From contig SUWW01000022.1 of assembly GCA_015061285.1 (NCBI GenBank), forward strand, positions 1 through 39,843: DNA of 39,843 nucleotides. Direction: 5' to 3'. The position numbers and the translations under genes were made by a program. Positions 23,472-32,577 of the stretch are shown here, piece by piece; positions within the stretch are counted from its first letter, which is position 1, and the number at the start of each line of letters is the position of its first letter. The notes beneath the pieces were generated by a model. It made no database searches. It was not told the origin of the DNA and saw only the letters and a list, made by a program, of their open reading frames with translations. This DNA comes from Bacteroidales bacterium (GTDB lineage: Bacteria; Bacteroidota; Bacteroidia; Bacteroidales; Marinilabiliaceae).

Positions 23472-24907
23472 CTCTCTTTCCAAAATGATGGAGTAAGCAC
23501 AATTAGAAATGTGTATAGTTCCAAACGTCCCATTATCATCAAAGCAGTCATAATCAATTTTACAGGGTCGGGGAGTGAAGCAAGTGAAGCCAAAGGACCA
23601 AAGTGACCTATAGCTATACCTACGTTTCCTAAACTGCTGGCTGCTAATCCATAAGAGTCTTCAAGAGAAAAACCGAATAGCGATATTGCTACCATTCCTA
23701 ATGTAAATACTGTTATGTATAGTGTGACGAAAGATAGTACGCTCGATACGTCGCTATTTGTTATGCTACGGCCGTTGTATTTCACTGGCACTATGGCTGT
23801 TGGGTGAATGGCTCGACGAAATTCGTTTAGTACGTTTCGCATGACTATGGTTAATCGCATGAATTTTATTCCGCCACTCGTTGAACCGGTGCATGTGCCC
23901 ACAAGCATAAGTATTGCCAATATTGTTATTGTTGATGATGGCCAAAGAGTGTAGTCGGCTGTGGTAAATCCTGAACTTGTTGTTACTGCTATTACGTGGA
24001 AGAACGCTTTGCGAAGTGAACTTTCTATGCTGTCGTATGTGCCAGTAAGATATAGCGAGAGTGCAATAACCAGTGAGGCGCAAATTACCGTCAATGTGTA
24101 GTATTTCAGTTCGTCGTCGGCTGTGATTCGTTTGAATTTGCCAATCAACATCACGTAGTAGAGTGTAAAGTTGACGCCTCCTAAATACATAAATACTATT
24201 GTCACATATTCGAAATATGTATTCTCAAAAGCTCCTAAACTTAGACTGCGTGTAGAGAAACCTCCCGTTGAAAGTGTCGATAAAGCATGACAAATGGAAT
24301 CGAATGTCGACATTCCGCCTAAAACAAGTAAGATGGCGTTGATTGCTGTAAGTATTACGTAGAAGCACCACGTGTAGCGCGCCATTTCGGTGATTTTAGC
24401 CTTCATCTTGTCGGCTCGTGTGAGTGTAGCCTCTGCCGAAAAGAGGTTCATTCCGCCCAATTCTAAGGTCGGTAGAAGTACCATTGAAAGGGTTATAATT
24501 CCCATTCCGCCAATCCATTGCGATAGACTGCGCCATAATAGCACACCATGTGTAGAGTCTTCTATGTATGAGATGAGCGTTGCGCCAGTAGTGGTGAAAC
24601 CAGAAACTGTTTCAAAAAATGCATCTATAGTCGACGGCATGAATCCGCTGAATATATATGGCAACATGCCAAAGATTGAAAACACAATCCACGTGAAAGC
24701 CACTATTATGTAGCTCTCTTTTTGTGTCATATGAAAACGTTTCTTGCGCGTCAGTAATGCTCCTACGCCTCCCAGTACGCTACAAATAAGTGCGCTCAGA
24801 AGAAAACTTGTTGCGTCGTTATCGCCGTATATGGCTGAGACTAAAGCTGGAAGAAGCATAAATATGCCTTCGCCAAGTAGCAACAAACTTAATACGTATA
24901 TTACCAT
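23468..24907 (-). CDS. trkH: Potassium uptake protein TrkH/KtrB family
   Basis: 479 residues, membrane subunit of Trk/Ktr K+ uptake. The four pore loops are seen: SGFTTTGA (102-109), STGGFS (213-218), SSGFTT (311-316) and LGNVGIA (426-432), each with the filter glycine. No trkA/ktrA regulatory gene is nearby. The frame opens at a TTG at 24928, but this lies within a -7 element (24926-24933), so ATG 24907 is chosen. It is the first gene of the trkH-BASS-DUF3820 operon, with ATGA overlap into the transporter gene. Confidence 0.95.
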   Translation of the reverse strand: MVIYVLSLLLLGEGIFMLLPALVSAIYGDNDATSFLLSALICSVLGGVGALLTRKKRFHMTQKESYIIVAFTWIVFSIFGMLPYIFSGFMPSTIDAFFETVSGFTTTGATLISYIEDSTHGVLLWRSLSQWIGGMGIITLSMVLLPTLELGGMNLFSAEATLTRADKMKAKITEMARYTWCFYVILTAINAILLVLGGMSTFDSICHALSTLSTGGFSTRSLSLGAFENTYFEYVTIVFMYLGGVNFTLYYVMLIGKFKRITADDELKYYTLTVICASLVIALSLYLTGTYDSIESSLRKAFFHVIAVTTSSGFTTADYTLWPSSTITILAILMLVGTCTGSTSGGIKFMRLTIVMRNVLNEFRRAIHPTAIVPVKYNGRSITNSDVSSVLSFVTLYITVFTLGMVAISLFGFSLEDSYGLAASSLGNVGIAIGHFGPLASLASLPDPVKLIMTALMIMGRLELYTFLIVLTPSFWKER

Positions 24908-24925
24908 CTTTTCAAAAATGAGCGG

Positions 24926-24933
24926 CAAATATA
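24926..24933 (-). promoter_or_regulatory. -7 promoter element of the trkH operon
   Basis: Minus-strand TATATTTG matches TAnnTTTG, 18 bases upstream of ATG 24907. It leaves a very short leader and decides the trkH start. Divergent from the promoter of the ATP-grasp-like gene. Confidence 0.52.
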
Positions 24934-24959
24934 ATTTTTAGCTCTCAATTGTGTTGTTA

Positions 24960-24967
24960 TAACTTCG
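24960..24967 (+). promoter_or_regulatory. -7-like element of the ATP-grasp-like gene
   Basis: TAACTTCG, one base off TAnnTTTG and identical to the element before the 13.0 kb cluster, lies 27 bases before ATG 24995. Confidence 0.4.
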
Positions 24968-24994
24968 TACTTCGTTGTGCGAGTAACAAATTTT

Positions 24995-26149
24995 ATGAAT
25001 AGAATATACGTATATAATCCCACGTGTGAAATGGCAATTGCCAATGGCTTAGCTGGTTATTGCCCTCCGAAACGTCTGCAAGAGTTCGAAACTGAGCTGG
25101 CATCTTTGTTGATGTTTTCGGCAAAACCAACTGATTGCGTTGTAGCTCCACCTCTTGATGGCGCTTTTGTCGATTTGCTGTCTACGCTTGCTGTGTCTTT
25201 GCCGCAATTCATATCGCCCGAAGATGCTCGTCGGCTACTTATGCATGGAGGCTATGAGTTGCAACCGTGGGGCCGTTGTAAAAGTATTTTCCATACTTAT
25301 GGTATCGACATAGATTTTGGTCCGGCGCAACGTATGCTCCACTCGCGTCTATCTTCTGTAGCTATTGAGAATCATTGCATATCCGAAGATGAATTTTTTG
25401 AAAATGCTAATCCTCAGATTGTTAAATCGATGGACGATTTTGCACGTGCTCGAGAAATGTTCTCAGGGCAGTTTGTTGTCAAGAGTTTATGGAGCTCGTC
25501 GGGTAGGGGGGTGGTCAAAACCGATTCTTTCCCTACGCAAGACTATTATGAGCGTTGGGCTGCAGCGCGTTTGCGGGCCGATGGCGCTTTTGTGGTTGAG
25601 CCGCTATTGCACAAGGTTAGCGATGTGGCATTTCTCTATTATGTTTCTGATGATCAAAATGTATCTTTCTTAGGTCACAACGTTTTCTCGTCCGATTCAG
25701 CAGGACGCTTCGGCCGCGAACTAATTAATATGTACGATGAGCAACTTAGAAAACTCCTTTCTACTCGTATTCAGCAAATAGTAGATGTGCACACCAAGGC
25801 GCTTGTCGATAGTGGCATATCAGCTAAATATCATGGATATGTGGGCTTTGATAGCATGCTCATTAGCGACGAAAGTGGTATGCTGAAATTTCGGCCTTGC
25901 GTAGAGTGTAATCTGCGTATGACGATGGGCAATGTTAATATGGGCATAAGCAATCTTTTTGCTCCATCAGCTCACGCTTGGTGGCAAATCGGTAGTTATA
26001 CACGCGAAAATGAGTGGAACGAGTTCGTGGCGAACGAGAGTGCCAAGCATCCATTGCATATCGAGAAATGCAAAATTGTGAATGGCTTTTTTCGTCTTAC
26101 AGCATTAGGTTCTCACAAACATTTTGGTGTGTATGGTTATGCCGAATAG
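24995..26149 (+). CDS. ATP-grasp-like conserved Bacteroidales protein
   Basis: 384 residues, soluble, no signal peptide. A conserved N-terminal part (IYVYNPTCEMAIANG) is followed by a region with an ATP-grasp look: GQFVVKSLWSSSGRGVVKTD (a Lys-Ser-Gly loop that could bind ATP phosphates), FVVEPLL, then YVGFDSMLI and RPCVECNLRMTMGNVN, with an acidic/Asn pair that could bind Mg. The carboxylate-amine ligase activity typical of this fold is inferred; the substrate is unknown. ATG 24995 is chosen over 24977 because a -7-like element lies at 24960-24967. It converges with the response-regulator gene, with 24 bases between stops. Confidence 0.72.
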   Translation: MNRIYVYNPTCEMAIANGLAGYCPPKRLQEFETELASLLMFSAKPTDCVVAPPLDGAFVDLLSTLAVSLPQFISPEDARRLLMHGGYELQPWGRCKSIFHTYGIDIDFGPAQRMLHSRLSSVAIENHCISEDEFFENANPQIVKSMDDFARAREMFSGQFVVKSLWSSSGRGVVKTDSFPTQDYYERWAAARLRADGAFVVEPLLHKVSDVAFLYYVSDDQNVSFLGHNVFSSDSAGRFGRELINMYDEQLRKLLSTRIQQIVDVHTKALVDSGISAKYHGYVGFDSMLISDESGMLKFRPCVECNLRMTMGNVNMGISNLFAPSAHAWWQIGSYTRENEWNEFVANESAKHPLHIEKCKIVNGFFRLTALGSHKHFGVYGYAE

Positions 26150-26173
26150 AGAATGCCTAAAGGTTGTGTTTGT

Positions 26174-26815
26174 CTACACCTTGTACATGCCGGTCTTAAC
26201 GGCGTAGACCACAAGCGAAGCCGTGTTCGAACACCCAGTTTTCACCATCAAGTTAGCGCGATGCTTTTCTACTGTGCGTTTACTTATAAACAGTTCGTCG
26301 CCAATCTCTTGGTTCGATTTTCCTTCGCATATTTTTACCAATATCTCGCGCTCACGGTCCGAGAATGAAGTCTCCTCTTTGTTGTTCTGGGCCTCTATGG
26401 CAAGTTGATCGAGAAGTTCCTTTGAAAAATAGAAATCACCTGTCGAAACAGCCTCTATAGCACGAACAACTTCCTGAAAATCACAGCTTTTTAGCAAAAA
26501 GCCCTTTATGCCCAAGTCTACAAGTTTGTCGTAATACTCTTTGTCTCCAAACATCGAAAGTACTATGATGTTTATTTTTGGAAAAATACGCATTGCTTGT
26601 TGTGTGGCTGCTATGCCATTTACTTCGGGCATAGCAATGTCAAGAAATACGATGTTAGGATGCTCGTTTTTTAGTTGATCGATAAAGGCTTTGCCATTGT
26701 CGGCTTCGAATGTCACTTTTACGCCTTTGATGCGATTTAGAAGTGTGCGAAAACCAACTCTAAACAATTGGTGATCGTCAACAATCCATACTGATAAATT
26801 TTTGTCAGAAGTCAT
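26174..26815 (-). CDS. NarL/LuxR-type response regulator
   Basis: 213 residues. Receiver domain at 8-125 with acidic pair Asp 13-14, phospho-acceptor Asp 59 in VFLDIAMPE, Ser 87, and Lys 109 in FLLKSC. A LuxR-type helix-turn-helix lies at about 150-210 (FSDREREILVKICEGKSNQE, then ISKRTVEKHRANLMVKTG). Its start overlaps the kinase gene by 11 bases, so they form one two-component system. The target genes cannot be read from the window. Confidence 0.95.
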   Translation of the reverse strand: MTSDKNLSVWIVDDHQLFRVGFRTLLNRIKGVKVTFEADNGKAFIDQLKNEHPNIVFLDIAMPEVNGIAATQQAMRIFPKINIIVLSMFGDKEYYDKLVDLGIKGFLLKSCDFQEVVRAIEAVSTGDFYFSKELLDQLAIEAQNNKEETSFSDREREILVKICEGKSNQEIGDELFISKRTVEKHRANLMVKTGCSNTASLVVYAVKTGMYKV

Positions 26816-27758
26816 AGGTAGGTATTTTTATATATGCATTCATTCCGCGTCCATTGTTATCGCTAAACTCAATAGAGCCCTTTAGCGAAGTGACACGCGA
26901 TTTCATATTATAGTATCCCATTCCGTGTCTCGAATATTTCAATGCTTTGTCGAAGTCGAAGCCAATACCATCGTCGGAATAGTTTATTAGCAATGTGTTA
27001 TTTTCATCCATAAGCGACAAATGCACGTTGTGTGCATGGGCATGTCGAATGGTGTTGTTTATCAATTCGCAGATAACTCTGTAGACCACAATTTCAATTG
27101 TTTCGGGGTAGCGCTTGTTTTTTATAGATAAGTTGAGGTCGAATTTTGGTTCAGAATTCTTGAGTGTTAAACTCGACACAAATCTGTTTACCGCGCTTTC
27201 GATGCCGAAACTCGACAATATATGTGGAGATATGTTGTTTGATATTTCGCGTGTTGTCGTTATGGCTTCGTTCACGGCATCAACGAGATTTTTTCTAATC
27301 TCCTCATCTTGAATATCGTTACTGATAGCCGAAACGCCCATTTTTACCGACGACAATAACGGACCTAATCCATCGTGAAGCTCCGAAGCAAATCGACGGC
27401 GTTCGTTCTCTTCGGCGTGAATCACCGATTGGAGTAATTTTTTCTCATAATCACGTTGCTTAATCTCGGCGACATGAAGCAGTCTAAATATGCGACGAAG
27501 CGTAAATATGCCAATAGCAAAGCAAAATGAGACGAAAATCCCTCCCCACGAATAGAATTCTGGAGATTCGAAGCCAAAATCGGGACGAAAAAGAGCTACG
27601 AAATCTATTACTCGTCTAATTGATATAATTACCAATCCCATGCTGAAAAGCACCCAAGAAATGTTGAATTTCGTGTACTTCATCAGCATTATGGCAACTA
27701 TTGCTGCCGTTATTTGTAGTATTCCCGTTATAACAACAAAAATATCGTATACTATCAT
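26805..27758 (-). CDS. Sensor histidine kinase (NarX/DesK-like, HisKA_3)
   Basis: 317 residues. Three hydrophobic segments at about 5-25, 35-55 and 70-87 form a compact membrane sensor without a large periplasmic domain. A coiled linker follows, then the HisKA_3 dimerisation helix with phospho-acceptor His 128 (SELHDGLGPLLSSVKMG) and an HATPase_c domain with N-box ELINNTIRHAHA (231-242) and DDGIGFDF and GRGMNAY motifs. The lack of an extracellular domain suggests sensing within the membrane or via the membrane state. A -7 element lies at 27767-27774, just upstream. Confidence 0.94.
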   Translation of the reverse strand: MIVYDIFVVITGILQITAAIVAIMLMKYTKFNISWVLFSMGLVIISIRRVIDFVALFRPDFGFESPEFYSWGGIFVSFCFAIGIFTLRRIFRLLHVAEIKQRDYEKKLLQSVIHAEENERRRFASELHDGLGPLLSSVKMGVSAISNDIQDEEIRKNLVDAVNEAITTTREISNNISPHILSSFGIESAVNRFVSSLTLKNSEPKFDLNLSIKNKRYPETIEIVVYRVICELINNTIRHAHAHNVHLSLMDENNTLLINYSDDGIGFDFDKALKYSRHGMGYYNMKSRVTSLKGSIEFSDNNGRGMNAYIKIPTYDF

Positions 27759-27766
27759 AGTGAAAG

Positions 27767-27774
27767 CAAAGTTA
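27767..27774 (-). promoter_or_regulatory. -7 promoter element of the two-component operon
   Basis: Minus-strand TAACTTTG, exact TAnnTTTG match, only 8 bases upstream of the kinase ATG, which implies a nearly leaderless transcript. A minus-strand TTG (27797-27799) is 22 bases away. Confidence 0.5.
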
Positions 27775-27979
27775 AAACCTTATGCATCATCTTTAGCAAG
27801 TTTTGCAACCCAATATTTTGAAAGATAGTCAAAGTCGGGCGCTACGGAAGGTGTAGCCACCAGTTTGCAAGACGTATACATGCAAAAGCATAATCGAGAA
27901 GTAAAAAAATAGTAATAATTAAGATGTTGTTTGATTATAAAGCCGTATTTTAGCAGCCGAAATACAAAACGCGATGTAT

Positions 27980-28111
27980 ATGAAAAAGATAACACTGGTA
28001 TTTGCAGCATTAGCAATTATTTTATTGACTATGTCGGCATGTGGTGGCACTCAAGAATGCCCAGCATATTCTGATAATCAAACTACAACAGAAGTATCTG
28101 ATTTAGCATAA
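27980..28111 (+). CDS. Small lipoprotein, 43 residues, hypothetical
   Basis: ATG at 27980 (or ATG 27974, two codons earlier) opens a 43-codon frame ending in TAA at 28109-28111. The start MKKITLVFAALAIILL is a signal peptide that ends in lipobox MSAC, Cys 21. The mature part is CGGTQECPAYSDNQTTTEVS and a few more residues, small and polar with a second Cys. A terminator hairpin overlaps the stop codon, which supports a real transcription unit. Similar short lipoproteins occur in Bacteroidales; the role is unknown. It is too short for ordinary ORF thresholds. Confidence 0.72.
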   Translation: MKKITLVFAALAIILLTMSACGGTQECPAYSDNQTTTEVSDLA

Positions 28112-28140
28112 AGGAATGGCCAATAGCTGTTCCTTTTTTT
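28110..28140 (+). terminator. Terminator of the small lipoprotein gene
   Basis: AAAGGAA pairs with TTCCTTT around a 13-base loop, with a T-run after it. The left arm overlaps the stop codon of the lipoprotein gene. Confidence 0.75.
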
Positions 28141-28206
28141 ATGTACGATTTGTTGTAAAAAAAACTTAAATCGTAGTTGAACGCGAAAACCTAAAACCAA
28201 TTTGTA

Positions 28207-28214
28207 TAAATTCG
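28207..28214 (+). promoter_or_regulatory. -7-like element of gapA
   Basis: TAAATTCG, one base from TAnnTTTG, 52 bases before the gapA start; no well-placed -33 TTG. Confidence 0.35.
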
Positions 28215-28242
28215 CGCCGAATTAAGAAAAGAAAACACTTAA

Positions 28243-29265
<1,023 letters not shown>

Positions 29266-29289
29266 TTAGATTATTACAATTATAACCCG

Positions 29290-29322
29290 CTCCCGTGAGA
29301 TCCATATCTCTCGGGAGTTTTT
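29290..29322 (+). terminator. Terminator of gapA
   Basis: CTCCCGTGAGAT pairs with ATCTCTCGGGAG (one mismatch) around CCAT, followed by TTTTTG. The end of the T-run is shared with the -33 element of galM. Confidence 0.9.
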
Positions 29323-29350
29323 GTTTTTATGGCGTTATTGGTTACTTTTG
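29320..29350 (+). promoter_or_regulatory. Promoter of galM
   Basis: TTTG at 29320-29323 and an exact -7 TACTTTTG at 29343-29350 with 19 bases between. Transcription would start near 29356, 28 bases before the galM ATG. The -33 lies in the T-run of the gapA terminator. Confidence 0.75.
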
Positions 29351-29383
29351 AACCACCAAACTCCGAAATAATCAATAGAAAAA

Positions 29384-30427
29384 ATGAAAGTAGAAAAACA
29401 ATCTTTTGGTGTTATCGATGGTAACGAAGTTCTGCTCTTCGACCTCAAAAATGATAATGGTACGACTGTAAAAATTACAAATATTGGCGCCACTATTACC
29501 AGTATTGAAACCCATGACAAAAATGGAAATGTTGGTCAAATTGTGCTGGGTTTCGACGACCCGCGAACCTATCTATCGCAAGAATATTTGAATGCGGGTT
29601 TCTATTTTGGCGCTACTGTAGGTCGTTATGCTAACCGTATACAAAAAGGCCAATTCTCTCTCGACGGCAAAGTATACAATCTTGAGATAAATAATGGTCC
29701 TAACCACTTGCATGGTGGCATTAACTCTTTCAATACCAAATTTTGGTCGGCTGATGTATTCGAAAATGCCGATCGCGTAGGAGTTAAAATGAGTTATACG
29801 AGTGCTCACATGGAAAATGGTTATCCTGGAGAATTGAAGGTGTCGGTAGTATTTACTCTTACCCAAGAAAACGAACTATTAATTAATTATCAAGCCAACA
29901 CCGATCGTAAGACAATATTAAATCTTACCAATCATAGCTATTTTAATCTTCATGGTAATGGCGATATTTTGAATACCAACATCATCATGCAGGCTTCAAA
30001 GTATACTCCAAAAGACGAAACAAATATCCCAACTGGCGAACTTGCTACGGTTAAGGGTACGCCGCTCGATTTTACTATTGAACATAAGATTGGCGAACGC
30101 GTCCACTTCTTTGAAGATGGCTACGATCATAACTATATTATTGATGGTGTTCAAGGTCAACTACGCAAAGCGGCTTTTGCTTCCGACGAAGAGAGTGGAC
30201 GTACGCTTGAATTTAGTACCACTGAGCCTGGATTCCAGTTCTATACTGCATATTGGTTGAATGGTAAATTCGGCCGCGGCGAACAAAAATTTATCTCTTA
30301 TGCTGGATTCTGCTTCGAAGCTCAGCACTATCCCGATTCGCCTAATAAGCCAGAGTTCCCTTCTGTTGTGTTAAGTCCTAAAGAGACTTATACGCAGACA
30401 ACTATATATAAATTTGGACTGATGTAG
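29384..30427 (+). CDS. galM: Aldose 1-epimerase (galactose mutarotase)
   Basis: Cytoplasmic interconversion of alpha and beta anomers of aldoses, 347 residues. Catalytic motifs: NHLHGG with His 108, TNHSYFNL with His 184, GYDHNY with Asp 248, and catalytic base Glu 312 in CFEAQHYPDSPN. No galK or galT is present nearby. A single-gene unit with its own promoter and terminator. Confidence 0.96.
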   Translation: MKVEKQSFGVIDGNEVLLFDLKNDNGTTVKITNIGATITSIETHDKNGNVGQIVLGFDDPRTYLSQEYLNAGFYFGATVGRYANRIQKGQFSLDGKVYNLEINNGPNHLHGGINSFNTKFWSADVFENADRVGVKMSYTSAHMENGYPGELKVSVVFTLTQENELLINYQANTDRKTILNLTNHSYFNLHGNGDILNTNIIMQASKYTPKDETNIPTGELATVKGTPLDFTIEHKIGERVHFFEDGYDHNYIIDGVQGQLRKAAFASDEESGRTLEFSTTEPGFQFYTAYWLNGKFGRGEQKFISYAGFCFEAQHYPDSPNKPEFPSVVLSPKETYTQTTIYKFGLM

Positions 30428-30456
30428 AGTATTTTTTCATGTCTTTTATATTTTTA

Positions 30457-30489
30457 GGAGGTCGACTTTCGAGTCGCCTCTTTTTTTTT
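30457..30489 (+). terminator. Terminator of galM
   Basis: GAGGTCGACT with AGTCGCCTC (one bulge), loop TTCG, followed by nine T. Confidence 0.88.
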
Positions 30490-30496
30490 ATGTGAT

Positions 30497-31855
30497 ATGA
30501 AAAGATTTCTACTTCCAGTTCTCGTTGTGTTGCTTATGTCGGCATGTCGCTATTCATCTATAGAAAATATACTCGGCGTTTCTGTCGATATAGATATTGA
30601 TAGCATAAAATCGCGCGGTGTGCTCCGTGTGGCAACGCACTACAATTCTATTGATTATTTTGCTTATAAGGGCACTTCTGTTGGTTATCAATACGAATTG
30701 GCTAAACTCTATGCAGAACATTTGGGCGTTAAATTGGAGATAGCGGCTCAAAACGACTATGAGCAAAACATTGAGAGTCTTCATAATGGATCTGCCGATA
30801 TTATTGCTACGACTATTGTTGTAGATACTATCAACGAGCGCCGCTTTGCGTTCGCTGAGCCCTATGGAAGAAGTAGACAAGTGGTTGTGCGTCGTAATGA
30901 TAACACCTCTCCATTCGTCTTAGATACTATTGGTGTTATGGCGAATTCTTTTTATGTAAATACCATCAATACTATCAACGATACGGCCGCAGTTCCAATT
31001 GTAATAGAGCAAATAGCAGATTATGATGTTGAACAGCTCATTCAAATGGTGGCAGATAATGAAATAAAACAGACTTTGTGCGTTGAAAACATAGCTAAAG
31101 CAAATCAATGGTATTATTCCAATATCGACATATCTACAGTAATTGGTCAGGAGGTCGATTTGGCATGGGGAGTGAGGTCGAATGCTGTAGGCTTGAAAAC
31201 TGATATTGATAAATGGCTTAAGACGTTCAAAAAGACATCTAAGTTCAAGCATATATATAGAAAATATGTAATAGATCCGCGCGATAATCATAGTAGTGTG
31301 CAAAGCGTTTCTGCCGATACATATAAAGCTGACTATGCCGACTTAGTGAAGAAATTTGTTACAGACAAACGATACGATCAATGGTTGATTTCGTCGATAA
31401 TATATCAAGAGTCGCATTTCAATCCCAAGGCGCGTAGTTGGGCTGGTGCATGCGGATTGATGCAGTTGATGCCCGAGACTGCGTATCGATTCGGAGTGTC
31501 TGATGTTTCCGATCCTGAGCAAAATATTGAGGCTGGTGTGCGCATGCTCAAATGGCTCGATGGCCGTTTGGTGCAATATGTGCCAGATTCTCACGAACGC
31601 GTAAAGTTTGTTCTTGCTGCATATAATGTTGGGCTTGGTCATGTGATGGACGCAATACGATTAGCTAAGAGTTATGGCAAAAATCCACAAAAGTGGAGCG
31701 GAAATGTAGAGGTTGCATTGCTACTTAAGTCCAATCCTTCTACTTATTCTAATCCTTTGGTTAAACATGGCTATTGTAGAGGTTCGGAACCAGTCAATTA
31801 TGTGCATAACGTCATTGAGCGAGCACGTAACTATAGAAAGGTATATAAAAAATAA
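30497..31855 (+). CDS. mltF: MltF-like lytic murein transglycosylase lipoprotein
   Basis: 452-residue lipoprotein with Cys 17 (LMSAC). The N-terminal part (about 40-262) is a solute-binding type 3 domain (SRGVLRVATHYNSIDYF, then AEPYG) that in MltF controls the enzyme allosterically. The C-terminal SLT domain (about 290-450) has catalytic Glu 305 in IIYQESHFNP and the motifs AGACGLMQLMP and AAYNVGLGHV. It cleaves peptidoglycan glycan strands, giving anhydro-muropeptides. No clear promoter was found in the 69-base gap after galM, which holds galM's terminator. Confidence 0.93.
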   Translation: MKRFLLPVLVVLLMSACRYSSIENILGVSVDIDIDSIKSRGVLRVATHYNSIDYFAYKGTSVGYQYELAKLYAEHLGVKLEIAAQNDYEQNIESLHNGSADIIATTIVVDTINERRFAFAEPYGRSRQVVVRRNDNTSPFVLDTIGVMANSFYVNTINTINDTAAVPIVIEQIADYDVEQLIQMVADNEIKQTLCVENIAKANQWYYSNIDISTVIGQEVDLAWGVRSNAVGLKTDIDKWLKTFKKTSKFKHIYRKYVIDPRDNHSSVQSVSADTYKADYADLVKKFVTDKRYDQWLISSIIYQESHFNPKARSWAGACGLMQLMPETAYRFGVSDVSDPEQNIEAGVRMLKWLDGRLVQYVPDSHERVKFVLAAYNVGLGHVMDAIRLAKSYGKNPQKWSGNVEVALLLKSNPSTYSNPLVKHGYCRGSEPVNYVHNVIERARNYRKVYKK

Positions 31856-31881
31856 AGGTTCTGAAATACAGAACCTTTATT
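31851..31881. terminator. Hairpin at the end of the mltF-like gene
   Basis: A perfect 13-bp stem (AATAAAGGTTCTG with CAGAACCTTTATT) and a 5-base loop AAATA. It overlaps the stop codon. The T-run after it is weak on this strand and stronger on the minus strand. Confidence 0.7.
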
Positions 31882-32147
31882 CAACAATAGACAACAACAG
31901 ATGAAAAAATAAAATACCATCATTTTCACAACGAGGTCTTTATCATTTGGCATTTTTATCGTGCTTGTGTTCTAACAAGCACATGCAATATTACTGCGTT
32001 TTATACTTATTAACAACTGTAAAAAAATGTAAAACCCCATTATGTTTTGTCTGATAATTCTATGGCGCTGTATAATAGTTTGTTTGGTGATGTTATTTAT
32101 ATGCAAAAAAAACAGAGCTAAAGAAGCGAAAAAAATTGCTGCACGTG
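31882..32147. other. Intergenic region without a recognised gene
   Basis: AT-rich, no ORF with a plausible start on either strand. An antisense ORF that runs through the tRNA (31972-32316) is not supported. It leads into the promoter of the first tRNA-Ser. Confidence 0.6.
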
Positions 32148-32177
32148 TTGGAGATATTGATATTAGCAGTACATTTG
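32148..32177 (+). promoter_or_regulatory. Promoter of tRNA-Ser copy 1
   Basis: TTG at 32148-32150, 19 bases, then exact -7 TACATTTG at 32170-32177. Transcription would start about 38 bases before the tRNA. Confidence 0.82.
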
Positions 32178-32221
32178 CACCGTCAAACGACGACGGTCGA
32201 GACGCAAAGAAATGACATAAT

Positions 32222-32306
32222 GGAGAGATGGCAGAGTGGTCGATTGCACTTGTCTTGAAAACAAGCATACGGCGACGTATCCGGGGTTCGAATCCCTGTC
32301 TCTCCG
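32222..32306 (+). tRNA. tRNA-Ser (UGA), copy 1
   Basis: 85-base class II tRNA. Acceptor arms GGAGAGA and TCTCTCC pair fully with discriminator G. The anticodon stem CTTGT/ACAAG encloses loop CTTGAAA with anticodon TGA at 32256-32258. A long variable arm follows, then a GGTTCGAATCC T-arm. CCA is not encoded. A terminator hairpin follows. Confidence 0.96.
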
Positions 32307-32315
32307 CTAAATACA

Positions 32316-32350
32316 AGAAGAGTTGTATGAATGTTCAACTCTTCTTTTTT
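32316..32350 (+). terminator. Terminator of tRNA-Ser copy 1
   Basis: AGAAGAGTTG pairs with CAACTCTTCT around a 10-base loop, followed by six T. Confidence 0.9.
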
Positions 32351-32409
32351 GTTTTGTATTTACCAGTAATTCTTTTTCGATTTTTATTTCAAATGAGTAG
32401 CGATAGGTA

Positions 32410-32439
32410 TTGGAGATATAAATATTAGCACTACATTTG
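32410..32439 (+). promoter_or_regulatory. Promoter of tRNA-Ser copy 2
   Basis: TTG at 32410-32412, 19 bases, TACATTTG at 32432-32439. The leader down to the tRNA is nearly identical to that of copy 1. Confidence 0.82.
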
Positions 32440-32483
32440 CACCGTCGAACGACGACGGTCGAGACGCAAAGAAATGACATAAT

Positions 32484-32568
32484 GGAGAGATGGCAGAGTG
32501 GTCGATTGCACTTGTCTTGAAAACAAGCATACGGCGACGTATCCGGGGTTCGAATCCCTGTCTCTCCG
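32484..32568 (+). tRNA. tRNA-Ser (UGA), copy 2
   Basis: Identical to copy 1 base for base over all 85 positions; anticodon TGA at 32518-32520. It is offset by 262 bases, so the whole promoter-leader-tRNA unit is a tandem duplication. The downstream terminator differs. Confidence 0.96.
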
Positions 32569-32577
32569 CTGAGTTAG

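Noticed and set aside
27780-27881. Minus-strand 33-codon frame ending 5 bases before the -7 element of the kinase gene
   Set aside because: The end of the peptide looks protein-like, but there is no promoter, lipobox or other support; kept only as a faint possibility of an upstream leader ORF.
31972-32316. Minus-strand ORF of 114 codons across the first tRNA-Ser
   Set aside because: It runs through a clear tRNA and its promoter; the peptide has no recognisable features.
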